Source of the DNA: Bog-159 sp963818855
Lineage (GTDB): Bacteria; Acidobacteriota; Terriglobia; Bryobacterales; Bryobacteraceae
NCBI GenBank assembly: GCA_963818855.1
Contig: CAWFUH010000012.1
Coordinates: forward strand, 62,001-126,000
DNA length: 64,000 nt
Direction: 5' to 3'
The notes below the pieces were generated by a model. The model was not told the origin of the DNA. It ran no database searches and saw only the letters and a list, made by a program, of their open reading frames with translations. The position numbers were made by a program, and so were the translations under genes. This document shows, in pieces, positions 31,529 to 40,463 of the stretch (position 1 is the stretch's first letter; every line of letters starts with the position of its first letter).

Positions 31529-32816
31529 GTGGAGGATATCCAGGAACAACTCGCGGTGCTGCGGCGGCGCATCGCGCGCATCGACCGGAAGTGGACGGGC
31601 GAGGTCCAGCCGCACGCCATCGGCTGATCGCCCCCCACAACCCGCGCCAGCATGGCAGGACCTGCGCCCGGCGCGCTACTTCGTCGAGGAGCTCATCAGC
31701 GGCGAAGTGGTGCACACCGCGTGCGGCGAACATTTCGAAACCGAGAAGCTGTTCGAGCGGCACAGGCGCCACGGCAGCATGGATATCTCCAACCTGCACG
31801 AACTGCCGGCGGACCTTCTGGATTCGCTCTCCGGCGGCGCGATCGCCTCATCGCATCCCACCAAGTGGGCCTTCCTGGATACCGAAACGACGGGCCTGGC
31901 GGGCGGCACCGGCACTTACGCTTTTCTGATCGGAGTCGGCAACATCGAGCCGGCGGGTTTCCGGCTGCGCCAGTTCTTCATGCGCGATTACGGCGAAGAG
32001 GCCTCCCTGCTGCGGCGGCTTTCCGAGCACCTGGCGCAGTTCGACGTGCTGATCACTTATAACGGCAAGACTTACGATCAGCCGCTGCTGGAGACGCGCT
32101 TCCGCATGGCGCGGGCGCCGGCATCCCTTCGAGCGGCTGGCGCATCTGGACCTGCTGTTCGGCGCGCGCCGCTTGTGGAAGCTGCGCCTGGAAAGCTGCC
32201 GGCTGGTGGAATTGGAGAACCGGATTCTGGGTGTGGAACGCCAGGGCGACCTGCCCGGCGAGATGATTCCCTACTACTACTTCGAATATCTGCGCACGCA
32301 GCAGGCGTTCCGGCTGGTGCCGGTCTTCCATCACAATGCCATCGATATTCTGTCGCTGGCGTGCCTGACGGCGATCGTGCCGTTCGCCTTCCGCGCGCCG
32401 GAGGAGACCGCGTTCCGGCACGGCGCCGACGCTGATCGGCCTGGCGCGCTGGGTGCTGCAGGCCGGGCGGCACGAGGAGGCCTTGCGGCTGTTGCGGCGC
32501 GCGGTGGATCTGGGCATGCCGGACGATCTGCTGTTCCGCACGCTTTGGGATATCGGCACGCTGGAGAAGCGCCTGGGCCGTACGGATGCCGCGCTGGCGA
32601 TGTTCACTGATCTGGCGGCATCGCGCAATGCGTACCGGGCGCGCGCGCTGCGGGAACTGGCGATCTATTACGAGCACCGCGAACGCAACTATGCCATGGC
32701 ACTGGAGATGACCCGCAGCGCGCTGGCGCTGGAGGATTCCGCCGAGCTTGCGGCGGCGCGAGCAGCGCTTGCTCGAGCGCGGGCAGCGCCGTTTGAAGCT
32801 GGGCCGCTCACATTAA
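31529..32816 (+). pseudogene. RNase H-like exonuclease (YprB type), frameshifted
   Basis: The assembled protein is an RNase_H_2-type 3'-5' exonuclease with a C-terminal TPR-like tail. It starts at GTG 31529 (EDIQEQLAVLRRRIARIDRK). The catalytic segment is intact in one frame, WAFLDTETTGLAGGTGTYAF with LITYNGKTYDQPLLETRF. The second half (HHNAIDILSLACLTAIVPFA) is in another frame and the tail in a third. Breaks lie near 31610, 32115, 32425 and 32755, all of one-base-gain type, and the natural end GRSH-stop at 32816 is reached. It is probably a functional gene in the real genome, unless decayed. Confidence 0.7.
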
Positions 32817-32882
32817 TTCACAAATCGTTTACGAATTCCGCACACCCGCGGCGAGCTCTCGAGCGCGAACAATGAATTCAAC

Positions 32883-33526
32883 GTGCTCGGTATTCACCGC
32901 AAATCGTCCTTGTGGCCCGTCGCTGAGCGGCTGCTGGAACGCATCGCCGCCCTGGGCGTGCTGGTCGCGCTGGCGCCCCTGCTGCTGATGGTGGCAATCG
33001 CCATCACGCTGCTTTCGCGCACTTCGCCGCTGATCGCGCATCGGCGCTTAGGACTGGGCGGCGCTCCGTTTTGGGTGCTGAAGTTCCGCACCATGTGGCG
33101 GCGCGGCGCGCGCCGGGCGGGACGCTTCGCTCTGATCGAATACATCGTGGACGAGAGCGGCCCGCGCAAGAAAGGATGCCGCGGATCAGCCGTATTTCAA
33201 GCCGCTTCGCGCGCTTCTGCCGGCGGCATTCGATAGACGAACTGCCGCAGCTTCTGCACGTCGTACGGGGTGAAATGTCGCTGGTCGGGCCGCGGCCGAT
33301 CACCATCGCCGAGTGGAAACAGCACTATCGTCCCCATGCGCCGAAGTGCTGGAAGTGAAGCCGGGACTCTCCGGCTTATGGCAGATCAGGGGACGCAGCC
33401 GGCTCACTTACCAGCAGCGCCGCGATCTGGATCTGGCACTGGTGCGCAACGTTCACGGTTAAGCTTTATTTTCAGATTCTGCTGTGGACCCTGCCCGAGA
33501 TCTGGAACGGCCGCAACGCCTGGTAA
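32883..33526 (+). pseudogene. Polyprenyl-phosphate sugar-1-phosphate transferase, frameshifted
   Basis: This is a bacterial sugar transferase (WbaP/RfbP class), which loads the first sugar phosphate on undecaprenyl phosphate to start an envelope polysaccharide. The N-terminal span (GVLVALAPLLLMVAIAITLL) is followed by the family motif VLKFRTMWRRG, then HSIDELPQLLHVVRGEMSLV and GPRPIT in a second frame, VKPGLSGLWQIRGRSRLTYQ in a third and LYFQILLWTLPEIWNGRNAW in the last. Breaks lie near 33175, 33345 and 33452. All conserved residues survive, so loss of function is not obvious from composition. The start is GTG at 32883. Confidence 0.7.
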
Positions 33527-33558
33527 CGGAAGCGCGCCCTGCACAGGTACACTTGGAA

Positions 33559-34432
33559 ATGGAGGTGCGCCATCCAAGCCATTCAATTCGGGCCGGGGAT
33601 CGATCCGTACGAGGTATTGGAAACCGGGAACGTTCTGGTGCTGCCGGATGAGCCGTTGGCGTTAGACGCCGAAGAGCGCGCTTTGATACAGGGCATCCGG
33701 CAAAGCGGCCGCCATCATAAGAACATCTCGTATAAGCCGCAGCAGGACAAAGTGTCGGGATTGGACCACACGGAAGCCTCCACGCGCGAGCGGCTGCATT
33801 CCATTCTGCGGCGCTATTCGCAAGCGGCGGTGGAGGGCGCGGCGCGCCTGCTGCCGCGATACAGCGGGAGCTGGAGCCTGGATTACACCAGTCTGCGGCC
33901 TATCGAGGAGGCCGGGAGAGACCTGCCTCTGAAAAAGCGCAACGACTTGCTGCATACTGATGCTTTCCCGACCCGGCCCACGCATGGCGGTTTGATTCTT
34001 CGCATCTTTTGGAACTTGCATCCTTCGCGGCCGCGCGTCTGGTGGACGGCTGATCCGTTCGCGAGCCAAGCCGCGCAGTACGCCAGTGCCGCAGGACTCG
34101 GGAAGATCGCGCAAAGCGGCGGGCTGGGTAAGGCCGTGTTGCGCGGCTTGGGCTTACCCGGGGCGGACCGTTCGCCTTACGACGAGTTCATGCTGGCTTT
34201 TCACGATTACCTGAAACACAATGCTGAATTCCAATCTAACTGCCCGAAATACCGGCTCGAATTCCAACCCGGCGCGGCTTGGATGGTCTTCACGGACATC
34301 GTGCCGCACGCGGTCGAATCCGGCCAGTTTGCCATGGAGCAGACGCTGATCGTGCCGCGAGAGGCGCTGGCCACTCCGGAACGTGCGCCCATTGCGATCC
34401 TGGAAAAGCTGGCCGGACGGCGCCTGGCGTAG
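33559..34432 (+). CDS. Kdo hydroxylase-like Fe(II)/2-oxoglutarate dioxygenase, N-terminus uncertain
   Basis: This protein matches Kdo 3-hydroxylases, which hydroxylate the 3-deoxy-octulosonate sugar of lipopolysaccharide. Motifs are GNVLVLPDEPLAL, KKRNDLLHTDAFPTRPTHGG and LRIFWNLHPSRPRVWWTADP (the first His/Asp ligand region), then LEFQPGAAWMVFTDIVPHAV and GQFAMEQTLIVP (second His). The clean frame begins at TTG 33617, but upstream in-frame codons (AIQAIQFGPGIDPYEVLETG) look native. The only ATG, at 33559 with a GGAAATGG context, is in another frame, so a one-base shift near 33568 is likely. Adjacent envelope genes support a role in LPS. Confidence 0.75.
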
Positions 34433-34435
34433 GCG

Positions 34436-35761
34436 CTACTGCTTGATCACCGTGCCGTCGCTGCGCCGCACTTCGCCCCAGCCTCCGTTCAAGCGCTTCC
34501 GCTCGTCGGATTCGAAGCTTCCGTAAGGGTACTTGGCCGCCAGCTTCTCGTCCACTTCGATGCCCCAGCCGGGCGCGTCGTTGGCGTACAGGTAGCCGTT
34601 CTTCATCACGGGGCAGCCGCGAAATACTTCTTGCAAGCGGTCGTTGAACGGCGAGTATTCCTGGATACCGAAGTTGTAGCAGACCACGTCGAGTGTCACA
34701 TTGACGGCGTGTCCGATGGGCGATACGTCGCCGGGGCCATGCCAGGCAGTTTTCACACCGTGGATCTCGGCCATGGCGGCGATCTTGCGCACGGGCGTGA
34801 GACCGCCGGCCTGGGTTACGTGGATGCGGATGTAATCGATCAGGCGGCCGGTGATGAGCGGGGTCCATTCGTGCGGGCTGTTGAAGAGCTCTCCCATGGC
34901 GATGGGCGTAGCGCACTGGCTGCGGATCTGCTGGAAGTAAGCGATGTCTTCGGGTGAGAGCGGATCTTCCATGAAGAACATTTTGAAGCGCTCGGCGTCC
35001 TTGAGGAACTGCACGGCCTGATTGGGCGAGACGCGCTCGTGCACATCGTGCAACAGCTCGACCTCGTCGCCCAGTTGCTTGCGGCACTCTTCGAACAACT
35101 TCAGCGCGCGGCGGATGTAGTAAGCCGGCTCGAAGACTGGGGCGTCGTGGAGCGCGCCGATGGCCGCCTCGCCGCGTGCCGCGCCATAGCCCGCCATGCC
35201 GGGCACACCCACCTGCACGCGTACGTGGCGGAAACCCTGGTCCATGAACTGGCGTGCCTGGTCGATGGTCTGTTGGATCTCCGCACCGGCGGCATGCGTG
35301 TAGCAGGCAGCAGCTTCGCGGCATTTGCCGCCCAAGAGCCCGTAAACCGGCATGCCGGCCTGGCGTCCTTTGATATCCCAGAGCGCCTGGTCCACGCCGC
35401 TGATCGCATTATTCAATACCGGCCCGTTCCGCCAATAGGAACTGTTGTAACAAGCCTGCCAGATGTCTTCGATACGATCGGCACGCTTGCCGATCAGGAA
35501 CGGCCGCAGGTATTTTTCGACCGCGGCATTCACCAGGTCGGCGCGCTGCGTGAAAGTGGCGCAGCCGTAACCGTAGAGTCCAGGCTGATCGGTGGTGATT
35601 TTGACGACGGAGAGGCGCAGCCCTGCGGGTGCGGTGGCAATCACGGCGATGTCTTTGATCACCGGGGCGGGCTGACCATGGGTAGCGGTTTGGGCGCGCA
35701 GGGGCAACACGGCGGCGGATGCCGCGGCCAGGAAGTTCCGCCTATTGATCCTGCCGGTCAT
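34436..35761 (-). CDS. Enolase-superfamily acid-sugar dehydratase (ManD/RspA-like), exported
   Basis: This 441-residue protein belongs to the mannonate-dehydratase (ManD/RspA) subgroup, which dehydrates acid sugars to 2-keto-3-deoxy acids. The N-terminal capping domain covers residues 35-160. The barrel carries the metal ligands in LLHDVHERVS, FFMEDPLSPED and MGELFN and the late AWHGPGDVSPIGHA. A Tat-type signal (INRRNFLAAASAAVLPLRAQ) indicates export, which is unusual for this subgroup. It faces the Kdo hydroxylase gene with a 3-nt gap (convergent). Substrate is not determined. Confidence 0.85.
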   Translation of the reverse strand: MTGRINRRNFLAAASAAVLPLRAQTATHGQPAPVIKDIAVIATAPAGLRLSVVKITTDQPGLYGYGCATFTQRADLVNAAVEKYLRPFLIGKRADRIEDIWQACYNSSYWRNGPVLNNAISGVDQALWDIKGRQAGMPVYGLLGGKCREAAACYTHAAGAEIQQTIDQARQFMDQGFRHVRVQVGVPGMAGYGAARGEAAIGALHDAPVFEPAYYIRRALKLFEECRKQLGDEVELLHDVHERVSPNQAVQFLKDAERFKMFFMEDPLSPEDIAYFQQIRSQCATPIAMGELFNSPHEWTPLITGRLIDYIRIHVTQAGGLTPVRKIAAMAEIHGVKTAWHGPGDVSPIGHAVNVTLDVVCYNFGIQEYSPFNDRLQEVFRGCPVMKNGYLYANDAPGWGIEVDEKLAAKYPYGSFESDERKRLNGGWGEVRRSDGTVIKQ

Positions 35762-35978
35762 TTCAGTAGGCCGGCGTCGTCAAACCTTGACGCCGTCAAT
35801 CGACATCAGAATATCAACTCTCACGAAGGTCGGCGAATCTGGCACTAGAAGGGTGGGCGGCGAACGCCGTACCAAGAGGCTCGGAGAGATCGCCCCCGCG
35901 GCGTTCTGAGGAGGCACCTACTTCGTTGCGTTGAACCTCAACGGTTCCAGGCACCTTCGAATGTCGGCCCAGGAAAGA

Positions 35979-36021
35979 GGCGGCCTGAGAGGCCGCCGCA
36001 GGCAGGGTGCCTGCCCCACAA
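35979..36021. repeat. Family B hairpin pair, copy B7
   Basis: GGCGGCCTGAGAGGCCGCC and GCAGGCAGGGTGCCTGC are two perfect hairpins with 3-nt loops, followed by CCCCACAAAA. It lies in the 290-nt gap between the dehydratase and ccmD genes. The rest of that gap shows only a short GA run (36027-36036) and no gene. Confidence 0.78.
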
Positions 36022-36051
36022 AAAAGAGAGAGAGAGTAGGACATTGCACGT

Positions 36052-36207
36052 TTACTTGCGGTCCTTGTCGCCCAGCAGACCTCGCAGGCCCTTGAGCTGC
36101 TCCGTGATCTTGCGCTCGCGCGAGACCAGCGAGAGCACATAGACCACCAGGATCAGCCAGGCGGCCAGAAAGCCATAAAACATGAAAGTGAAATTGCGTA
36201 TGTCCAT
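36052..36207 (-). CDS. ccmD: CcmD-like small membrane protein
   Basis: This 51-residue gene begins MDIRNFTFMFYGFLAAWLIL and has one membrane span (residues 8-28) followed by a charged helix (SRERKITEQLKGLRGLLGDK). That is the layout of CcmD, a small subunit that releases haem-loaded CcmE from the CcmABC exporter. It ends with K-stop at 36052. It is the last gene of the ccm operon, 9 nt after ccmC. CcmD is poorly conserved, so position supports it as much as sequence. Confidence 0.8.
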   Translation of the reverse strand: MDIRNFTFMFYGFLAAWLILVVYVLSLVSRERKITEQLKGLRGLLGDKDRK

Positions 36208-36216
36208 GGGATTTCC

Positions 36217-36894
36217 TTAGACGGCGTGGGCGTAGCGGCGCAGGGAGTCGATTTCGCGCTGCACTTCCTCCTGGCGCAGGCGGATGAGCGATAGCACCAC
36301 GCCCAGCAAGATGAGCGCGACCAGGTTGAGCACGGCGGTGAGGTACATGGCCGGATCGATGCTGCCGCCGCCCCAAAAGACAGGCTGCGGATGCTGCGTG
36401 CGCCACCACTTGATCGAAAAGATGACGATGGGCACATCGACAAACGCGAAGATATTGAAGACCGCCGCGATGCGCGCGCGGGTGGTAGGCTCTTCGATGG
36501 CGTGGCGCAACATCAGGTATCCCGCATACAGCAGCCAGCAAACCAGGGCGGAGGTGAGACGCGCGTCCCAGGTCCACCAGATGCCCCAGATGATGCGACC
36601 CCAGATGGAACCGGTGACCAGGTTGGCGGCCAGAAAGGCCAATCCGACTTCGGTTACCGACACGGAGATCGCATCATATTTCAAGTTCTTGGTGAGCAGG
36701 TACGCGATACTGGTGATGCAGGCGACGCCCGCACCGAGCATGGCGGTGATGGCGGCGGGCACGTGGAAGAAAATGATGCGGTAGATCATCCCCTGCGAAG
36801 CCTCATCGGGAAGCTGCATGAAGATGGAATAGAGATTGCGGGCCAGCAGGACGGCGGCGATAATGCCCAACCCGTAAATTAGCTTTTCGCGCAT
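36217..36894 (-). CDS. ccmC: Haem exporter protein CcmC
   Basis: This 225-residue membrane protein loads haem onto CcmE on the outer face. It has six spans and the haem-handling tryptophan-rich (WWD) motif WGRIIWGIWWTWDARLTSAL. The conserved histidines are in FFHVPAAITAML and the later LMLRHAIEEPTT. Length is typical. It follows ccmB with a 33-nt gap and precedes ccmD by 9 nt. Confidence 0.95.
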   Translation of the reverse strand: MREKLIYGLGIIAAVLLARNLYSIFMQLPDEASQGMIYRIIFFHVPAAITAMLGAGVACITSIAYLLTKNLKYDAISVSVTEVGLAFLAANLVTGSIWGRIIWGIWWTWDARLTSALVCWLLYAGYLMLRHAIEEPTTRARIAAVFNIFAFVDVPIVIFSIKWWRTQHPQPVFWGGGSIDPAMYLTAVLNLVALILLGVVLSLIRLRQEEVQREIDSLRRYAHAV

Positions 36895-36927
36895 AAGTAA
36901 CTCCCGGCAGGCGGCAGCCTGTCCGAC

Positions 36928-37608
36928 CTAACCGACTAACACTGTCTCTAATAAGACTAGAGACAGCGCGGTAAAAATCACATCAAAAACCACCAGCAGG
37001 CGCAGCCAGACCTCATTTTCGCCGCCGAGCGGCTTTCCGGCAATCAAATCCATGGTCAACTTCATGGCGCTCATCAGAGCTGGAATCAGCATGGGATAGA
37101 CCAGCAACGGAGCCATCAATTCGCGCAGGCGGATGTTGACGGTCAGCGCGCTGAAGATGGTACCGATTACGGTCAGTCCCCAGGTACCCAGCACCAGGAC
37201 CAGCAACAAAGACCAGATCTGGCCCGTCCAGTGCACATTATAGAAGATACCGAAGACCGGCAACGAGACCAGTTCGACTGCGATCACCAGCAGAAAGTTG
37301 GCGAGCGCTTTGCCCAGGAACAATTCGGCGCCGGAGATGGGCGCGACCACCAGGGCGTCCAGGCAATCGTTCGGAATTTCGCGCGCGAAGCTGCGATTCA
37401 GCACCAGCGTGCCGGCGAATGCGAACACGATCCACAGCAGGCCGCCCGACATTTCGCGGGTCTGCTCCTCCAGGGGATCGAAGGCGAAACTGAACAGTAC
37501 CAGGATGACGAGGGCGAAAGCCAGCGATGCGTTGATGGCTTCTTTGGTGCGGAGTTCCGCGCGCAGATCCTTTCTGGCGATCACCAGGGTCTGCCGGACG
37601 AAATCCAT
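36928..37608 (-). CDS. ccmB: Haem exporter protein CcmB
   Basis: This 226-residue protein is the membrane subunit that pairs with the CcmA ATPase in the haem-delivery complex. It has six spans and the early CcmB pattern KDLRAELRTKEAINASLAFA, with SFAREIPNDCLDALVVAPIS and the late APLLVYPMLIPALMSA. Length is typical. The gap of 73 nt to ccmA is filled by a family B hairpin array. Confidence 0.95.
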   Translation of the reverse strand: MDFVRQTLVIARKDLRAELRTKEAINASLAFALVILVLFSFAFDPLEEQTREMSGGLLWIVFAFAGTLVLNRSFAREIPNDCLDALVVAPISGAELFLGKALANFLLVIAVELVSLPVFGIFYNVHWTGQIWSLLLVLVLGTWGLTVIGTIFSALTVNIRLRELMAPLLVYPMLIPALMSAMKLTMDLIAGKPLGGENEVWLRLLVVFDVIFTALSLVLLETVLVG

Positions 37609-37624
37609 TAGCCAACGCCACCTT

Positions 37625-37681
37625 TTGTGGGGAGAAGGCGGGTCTGGAGACCCGCTGCAGGCGTGGACGCCTGCCCCACAA
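37625..37681 (-). repeat. Family B hairpin array, copy B3, inside the ccm operon
   Basis: Bounded by TTGTGGGG and CCCCACAA, a perfect inverted repeat, the array has two perfect hairpins, GCGGGTCTGGAGACCCGC and GCAGGCGTGGACGCCTGC. It fills the ccmA-ccmB gap, adjacent to the ccmA stop. Its hairpins may affect downstream expression of ccmB, ccmC and ccmD. Confidence 0.9.
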
Positions 37682-38386
37682 TCACGGCTGCACCTCGTCG
37701 TAGTGGGCGTAGACCCAGCCGGGGTCCGCCACCATTTGCTCCGTGCGCTCGCCGTCGAATCCGATTCGGCCGCGGTTCAAAAGTGCTACGTGGGTGGCAA
37801 GTTCTAACGCTTCGCGCAGTTGATGGGTGGACATGACCACGGTGCGGCCTTCGGCCAAGGCTTCCCGCAATAGGCGCTGCAATACCGCGATGGCGCGATC
37901 GTCCAGCGCGGTGAAGGGTTCGTCGAGCAGCAGCAGAGAAGGCTGATGCAGGAACGCGCGCGCCACCGCCAGCCGCTGCCGCATGCCGCGCGAGAACTCG
38001 CGCACCAGGCCGTCCTTCACGCGCTCCAGGCCGGTGCGCTCCAGCCATTCCATGGCGGATTTCCGGGGATCAGGCAGGCTGTAGAGCCGCCCGAACAGGC
38101 TCAGATTCTCGAAAGCGGAAAGCTCGTCGTAGACCGAGATGCCGTGGCCTATCCAGCCCACTCGGCGTCGGGTTTCGGTCTCCCGCGGATCGTTGCCGAA
38201 GATGCGGACGTGTCCCCGGCCGGGTTTGGAAAAGCCGCCGATGATACGCAGCAGGGTGGTTTTGCCCGCTCCATTTCTACCAATCAAAGCCAAACAGGCG
38301 CCGGGTTCGGCGTGCAGGATCACGTCGCGCAACGCGGGATAGTCGCCGTAGAACTTCCAGACACCCTCAGCGGCGACCGCGGTCAT
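37682..38386 (-). CDS. ccmA: Haem ABC exporter ATP-binding protein CcmA
   Basis: This 234-residue ATPase powers the CcmABCD complex that frees haem-CcmE. Walker A is GRNGAGKTTLLRI, the signature is EFSRGMRQRLAVARA, Walker B is LLLLDEPFTALD and the H-loop STHQLREAL. It starts inside the last 20 nt of the preceding gene. Its own stop abuts repeat B3. Confidence 0.93.
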   Translation of the reverse strand: MTAVAAEGVWKFYGDYPALRDVILHAEPGACLALIGRNGAGKTTLLRIIGGFSKPGRGHVRIFGNDPRETETRRRVGWIGHGISVYDELSAFENLSLFGRLYSLPDPRKSAMEWLERTGLERVKDGLVREFSRGMRQRLAVARAFLHQPSLLLLDEPFTALDDRAIAVLQRLLREALAEGRTVVMSTHQLREALELATHVALLNRGRIGFDGERTEQMVADPGWVYAHYDEVQP

Positions 38387-39452
38387 TCTTTCCTTTCGGC
38401 GAGGGGCCGGGGGAAACCAAGACGGGCTGCGCGCGGTACAGCACGATGAAGCCGAGGGCCAGGATGCCGAGGGCCAGCGCCAGGATCCACTTCATATTCT
38501 TCTGCAGGATCTTGGGCGACACCTCTTCGAGGGACGGACCGTTATCGCCGCCGGAGTCGCTATCCGCGGTGGTGGCGGGCATAAATCCGGCGATCTCCAC
38601 TTTATAATTGGCGGCTGTGACGCTGTAGATGGAGGCTTGCGAGCGGGGTTCCTGGCCACGGCTCAGGACCCCGTCTCCCTTTAGGGTGACACCATTCGGG
38701 ACGACCAGCAAGGTCGGATCTGCGGTCTTCCCCACGGTCTTTCCTTCAAAAATCGCGCCCGAGTTATAAGGAACCACATAGGTCACTTGAATGCTGGTTT
38801 CACCGGGCTTGATCGGAAAATCGACCTTGTAGATACCATTCTGACTGGTCTTATCCGCAGCACGATCGATGGGCATGCCCTGGGGGGCCGTAGCTTTAAC
38901 CTGTACGATGCCTTTGGCCACCGCAGGTAGAAAAAACTTGAGCGTGCCGCCATCCGGGTCGTTGTAAGTGGTGACGCCGTTGTTCATGAAGATGAAGCCT
39001 TCGTTGACGGTCATCTGCGCGCCATTGGGCTGGAAAATCAGAAAATGACGCGAGACGCGCGCAGCGCCGGGCTGCTTGGATGAGTTATAAACGTCGAGCG
39101 AGATGCCACCGGTGGCCGAGCCGGGCGGCAGCATGTGATTGTAAGTGACACCATCGAAGGCGGTCTGTATCAGGTTCGGGCCTTGCGGGGTCTGGTCGAT
39201 GTGGAACTTACCCTGCGCGCCGGACTTGACGCTTTCGAGTGACTCCATCCCGGCCTGGCCGAGTTTGTACAGCGTCACGGTGGCGCCGGACTGCGGTTGG
39301 CCGGTCGTCTTATTGATGACCGTGCCATCGACCGCGGCGAACGCAGGGCACAAGCACAAAATCGAAACCGCCGATACACGCCGATACACGCCGATGGTTT
39401 TGTTTTTATCCGCGTGCATCTGCGTGCATCGGCGGTTAATTTGTTTTGTCAT
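38367..39452 (-). CDS. Secreted membrane-anchored protein with CarboxypepD-like regulatory fold, in the ccm operon
   Basis: This 361-residue protein has an N-terminal signal region, a prealbumin-like domain (VDGTVINKTTGQPQSGATVT), beta-rich middle domains and a C-terminal membrane span (WILALALGILALGFIVLYRA). It faces the periplasm. Its role is unknown; being between the CcmI-like gene and ccmA suggests an accessory role in cytochrome maturation. Residues 6-29 are encoded by a family C repeat (39366-39437). The ATG at 39452 overlaps the upstream stop by 4 nt. Confidence 0.7.
   Translation of the reverse strand: MTKQINRRCTQMHADKNKTIGVYRRVSAVSILCLCPAFAAVDGTVINKTTGQPQSGATVTLYKLGQAGMESLESVKSGAQGKFHIDQTPQGPNLIQTAFDGVTYNHMLPPGSATGGISLDVYNSSKQPGAARVSRHFLIFQPNGAQMTVNEGFIFMNNGVTTYNDPDGGTLKFFLPAVAKGIVQVKATAPQGMPIDRAADKTSQNGIYKVDFPIKPGETSIQVTYVVPYNSGAIFEGKTVGKTADPTLLVVPNGVTLKGDGVLSRGQEPRSQASIYSVTAANYKVEIAGFMPATTADSDSGGDNGPSLEEVSPKILQKNMKWILALALGILALGFIVLYRAQPVLVSPGPSPKGKNDRGRR
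39366..39437 (-). repeat. Family C element with 10-bp terminal inverted repeats
   Basis: AACCGCCGAT at 39366 and ATCGGCGGTT at 39428 are perfect inverted repeats. Between them are tandem CGCCGATACA units and TGCATCTGCGTGCATC. It lies inside the coding sequence of the secreted protein, giving an INRRCTQMHADKNK-like N-terminus before the hydrophobic core. Confidence 0.75.
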
Positions 39453-39871
39453 GCCTGTACCTTCATGGGTTTGCCGCATTCTCCGCAGAATTTCAGCGGT
39501 TGCGGAAATTTTGCGCCGCAGTGAGGGCAGGCGAGCGGATCGATCGCCTTGGGTTCTGGTCGCATTTGTTGCGCGGCCGGCGGCACGGCGCCGTTGGGGC
39601 TTAGCTGCAGCTTCAGGCGGTCTACTTCGGCCATCACGCCGGCTAACTCGCGCTGCAGATCTTTTTTGGTTTGCTGATAGTCTTGATCGGAGAGTTTGCC
39701 TACGCGGTATTCAAACTGCAGGTCACGCAGGTTTTCGTAAATAGCAGCTTTGCGTTCGTCCAAATGTTGAAAGGGGGAAACCGGCTCCGGCTCGGGCAGA
39801 TCCTTAGCCCGCACCATCAGGATGAAGACGATCACCCCGACGGCGATCACTGCTGCTATCGCGATAATCAT
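39449..39871 (-). CDS. CcmI-like membrane protein with zinc ribbon
   Basis: This 140-residue protein has an N-terminal span (residues 2-20), a coiled-coil helix with DERKAAIYENLRDLQFEYRV and GKLSDQDYQQTKKDL, the pattern seen in CcmI-type cytochrome assembly proteins, and a C-terminal zinc ribbon (CPHC 115-118, CGEC 129-132). It follows ccmH directly and overlaps the next gene by 4 nt. CcmI normally presents apocytochrome to CcmF/CcmH. A zinc ribbon in place of the usual TPR tail is a departure from the proteobacterial form. Confidence 0.7.
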   Translation of the reverse strand: MIIAIAAVIAVGVIVFILMVRAKDLPEPEPVSPFQHLDERKAAIYENLRDLQFEYRVGKLSDQDYQQTKKDLQRELAGVMAEVDRLKLQLSPNGAVPPAAQQMRPEPKAIDPLACPHCGAKFPQPLKFCGECGKPMKVQA

Positions 39872-40459
39872 TTATTCCAAGTGCGCCATGTCCTTCTCGA
39901 TTTGCTCGCGGTATTTGGCGAGTTCGGAATCGTCCGGCGCCGGTCCGATTTCGGGGATGGGCCGCGGCTTCCGATAGCGCCGGACGAACCAATAGATCAG
40001 CGCCAGGCCGGGTGCGATCAATAGGTATGGAATCAGCCAGCCATATGCGCTGGGATCGCCGAGATAGACCGTCTGCCCGAATTCAGCTACAAACTGGCTG
40101 ATGATCGCTTTGTCGGTCCAGCCTGCAGCTTGTAACTTGGCGATCTTTTCCTTGGCCGGCTTGGAAAAGCTGCACTCCAGCATGGCGCAGGTGGCTACGG
40201 AATCTTTGCAGCCGCACTGGCAGCCGATGTGTGTGCCTACGCGCCGCACATCCACGCTCGGTTTTTCCGCGGCGGTGTCGGCGAGGGTGAGAGGGGACGC
40301 GAGGAGGAAGAGCAAGGCAAAACGCGATAATGCTGCGCCGCGAGCGGCCCGCAGGCTAGATGCAACTGAAACGGTGCTGCAGGTGGGCTGAAGCCCCGCG
40401 CCGGGTAAAGCCCGCCCTCCAGACCCGCGCACGCGGAGCGAATTCTGACAGGTTGGCAT
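39872..40459 (-). CDS. ccmH: CcmH/CycL-like cytochrome c maturation protein (cysteine-rich variant)
   Basis: CcmH is a membrane thiol protein that reduces apocytochrome for haem attachment. The periplasmic domain shows IGCQCGCKDSVATCAMLECS instead of the usual LRCxxC, followed by the conserved helical core KLQAAGWTDKAIISQFVAEF with GQTVYL. Two spans are present, the signal (LSRFALLFLLASPLTLA) and WLIPYLLIAPGLALIYWFV. The start is uncertain: the ATG at 40459 lies after a very close AGGAG, and the first 30 codons include a family A repeat copy ahead of the signal. The ATG at 40483 would overlap ccmF. Confidence 0.78.
   Translation of the reverse strand: MPTCQNSLRVRGSGGRALPGAGLQPTCSTVSVASSLRAARGAALSRFALLFLLASPLTLADTAAEKPSVDVRRVGTHIGCQCGCKDSVATCAMLECSFSKPAKEKIAKLQAAGWTDKAIISQFVAEFGQTVYLGDPSAYGWLIPYLLIAPGLALIYWFVRRYRKPRPIPEIGPAPDDSELAKYREQIEKDMAHLE
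40382..40420 (+). repeat. Family A double-hairpin repeat, copy A6, inside the ccmH N-terminus
   Basis: GGGCTGAAGCCCC and GGGTAAAGCCC with the trailing CCCGCCCTCC are recognisable; the outer stem has one mismatched position. On the minus strand it contributes codons ahead of the CcmH signal peptide. Confidence 0.82.
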
Positions 40460-40463
40460 ACTC

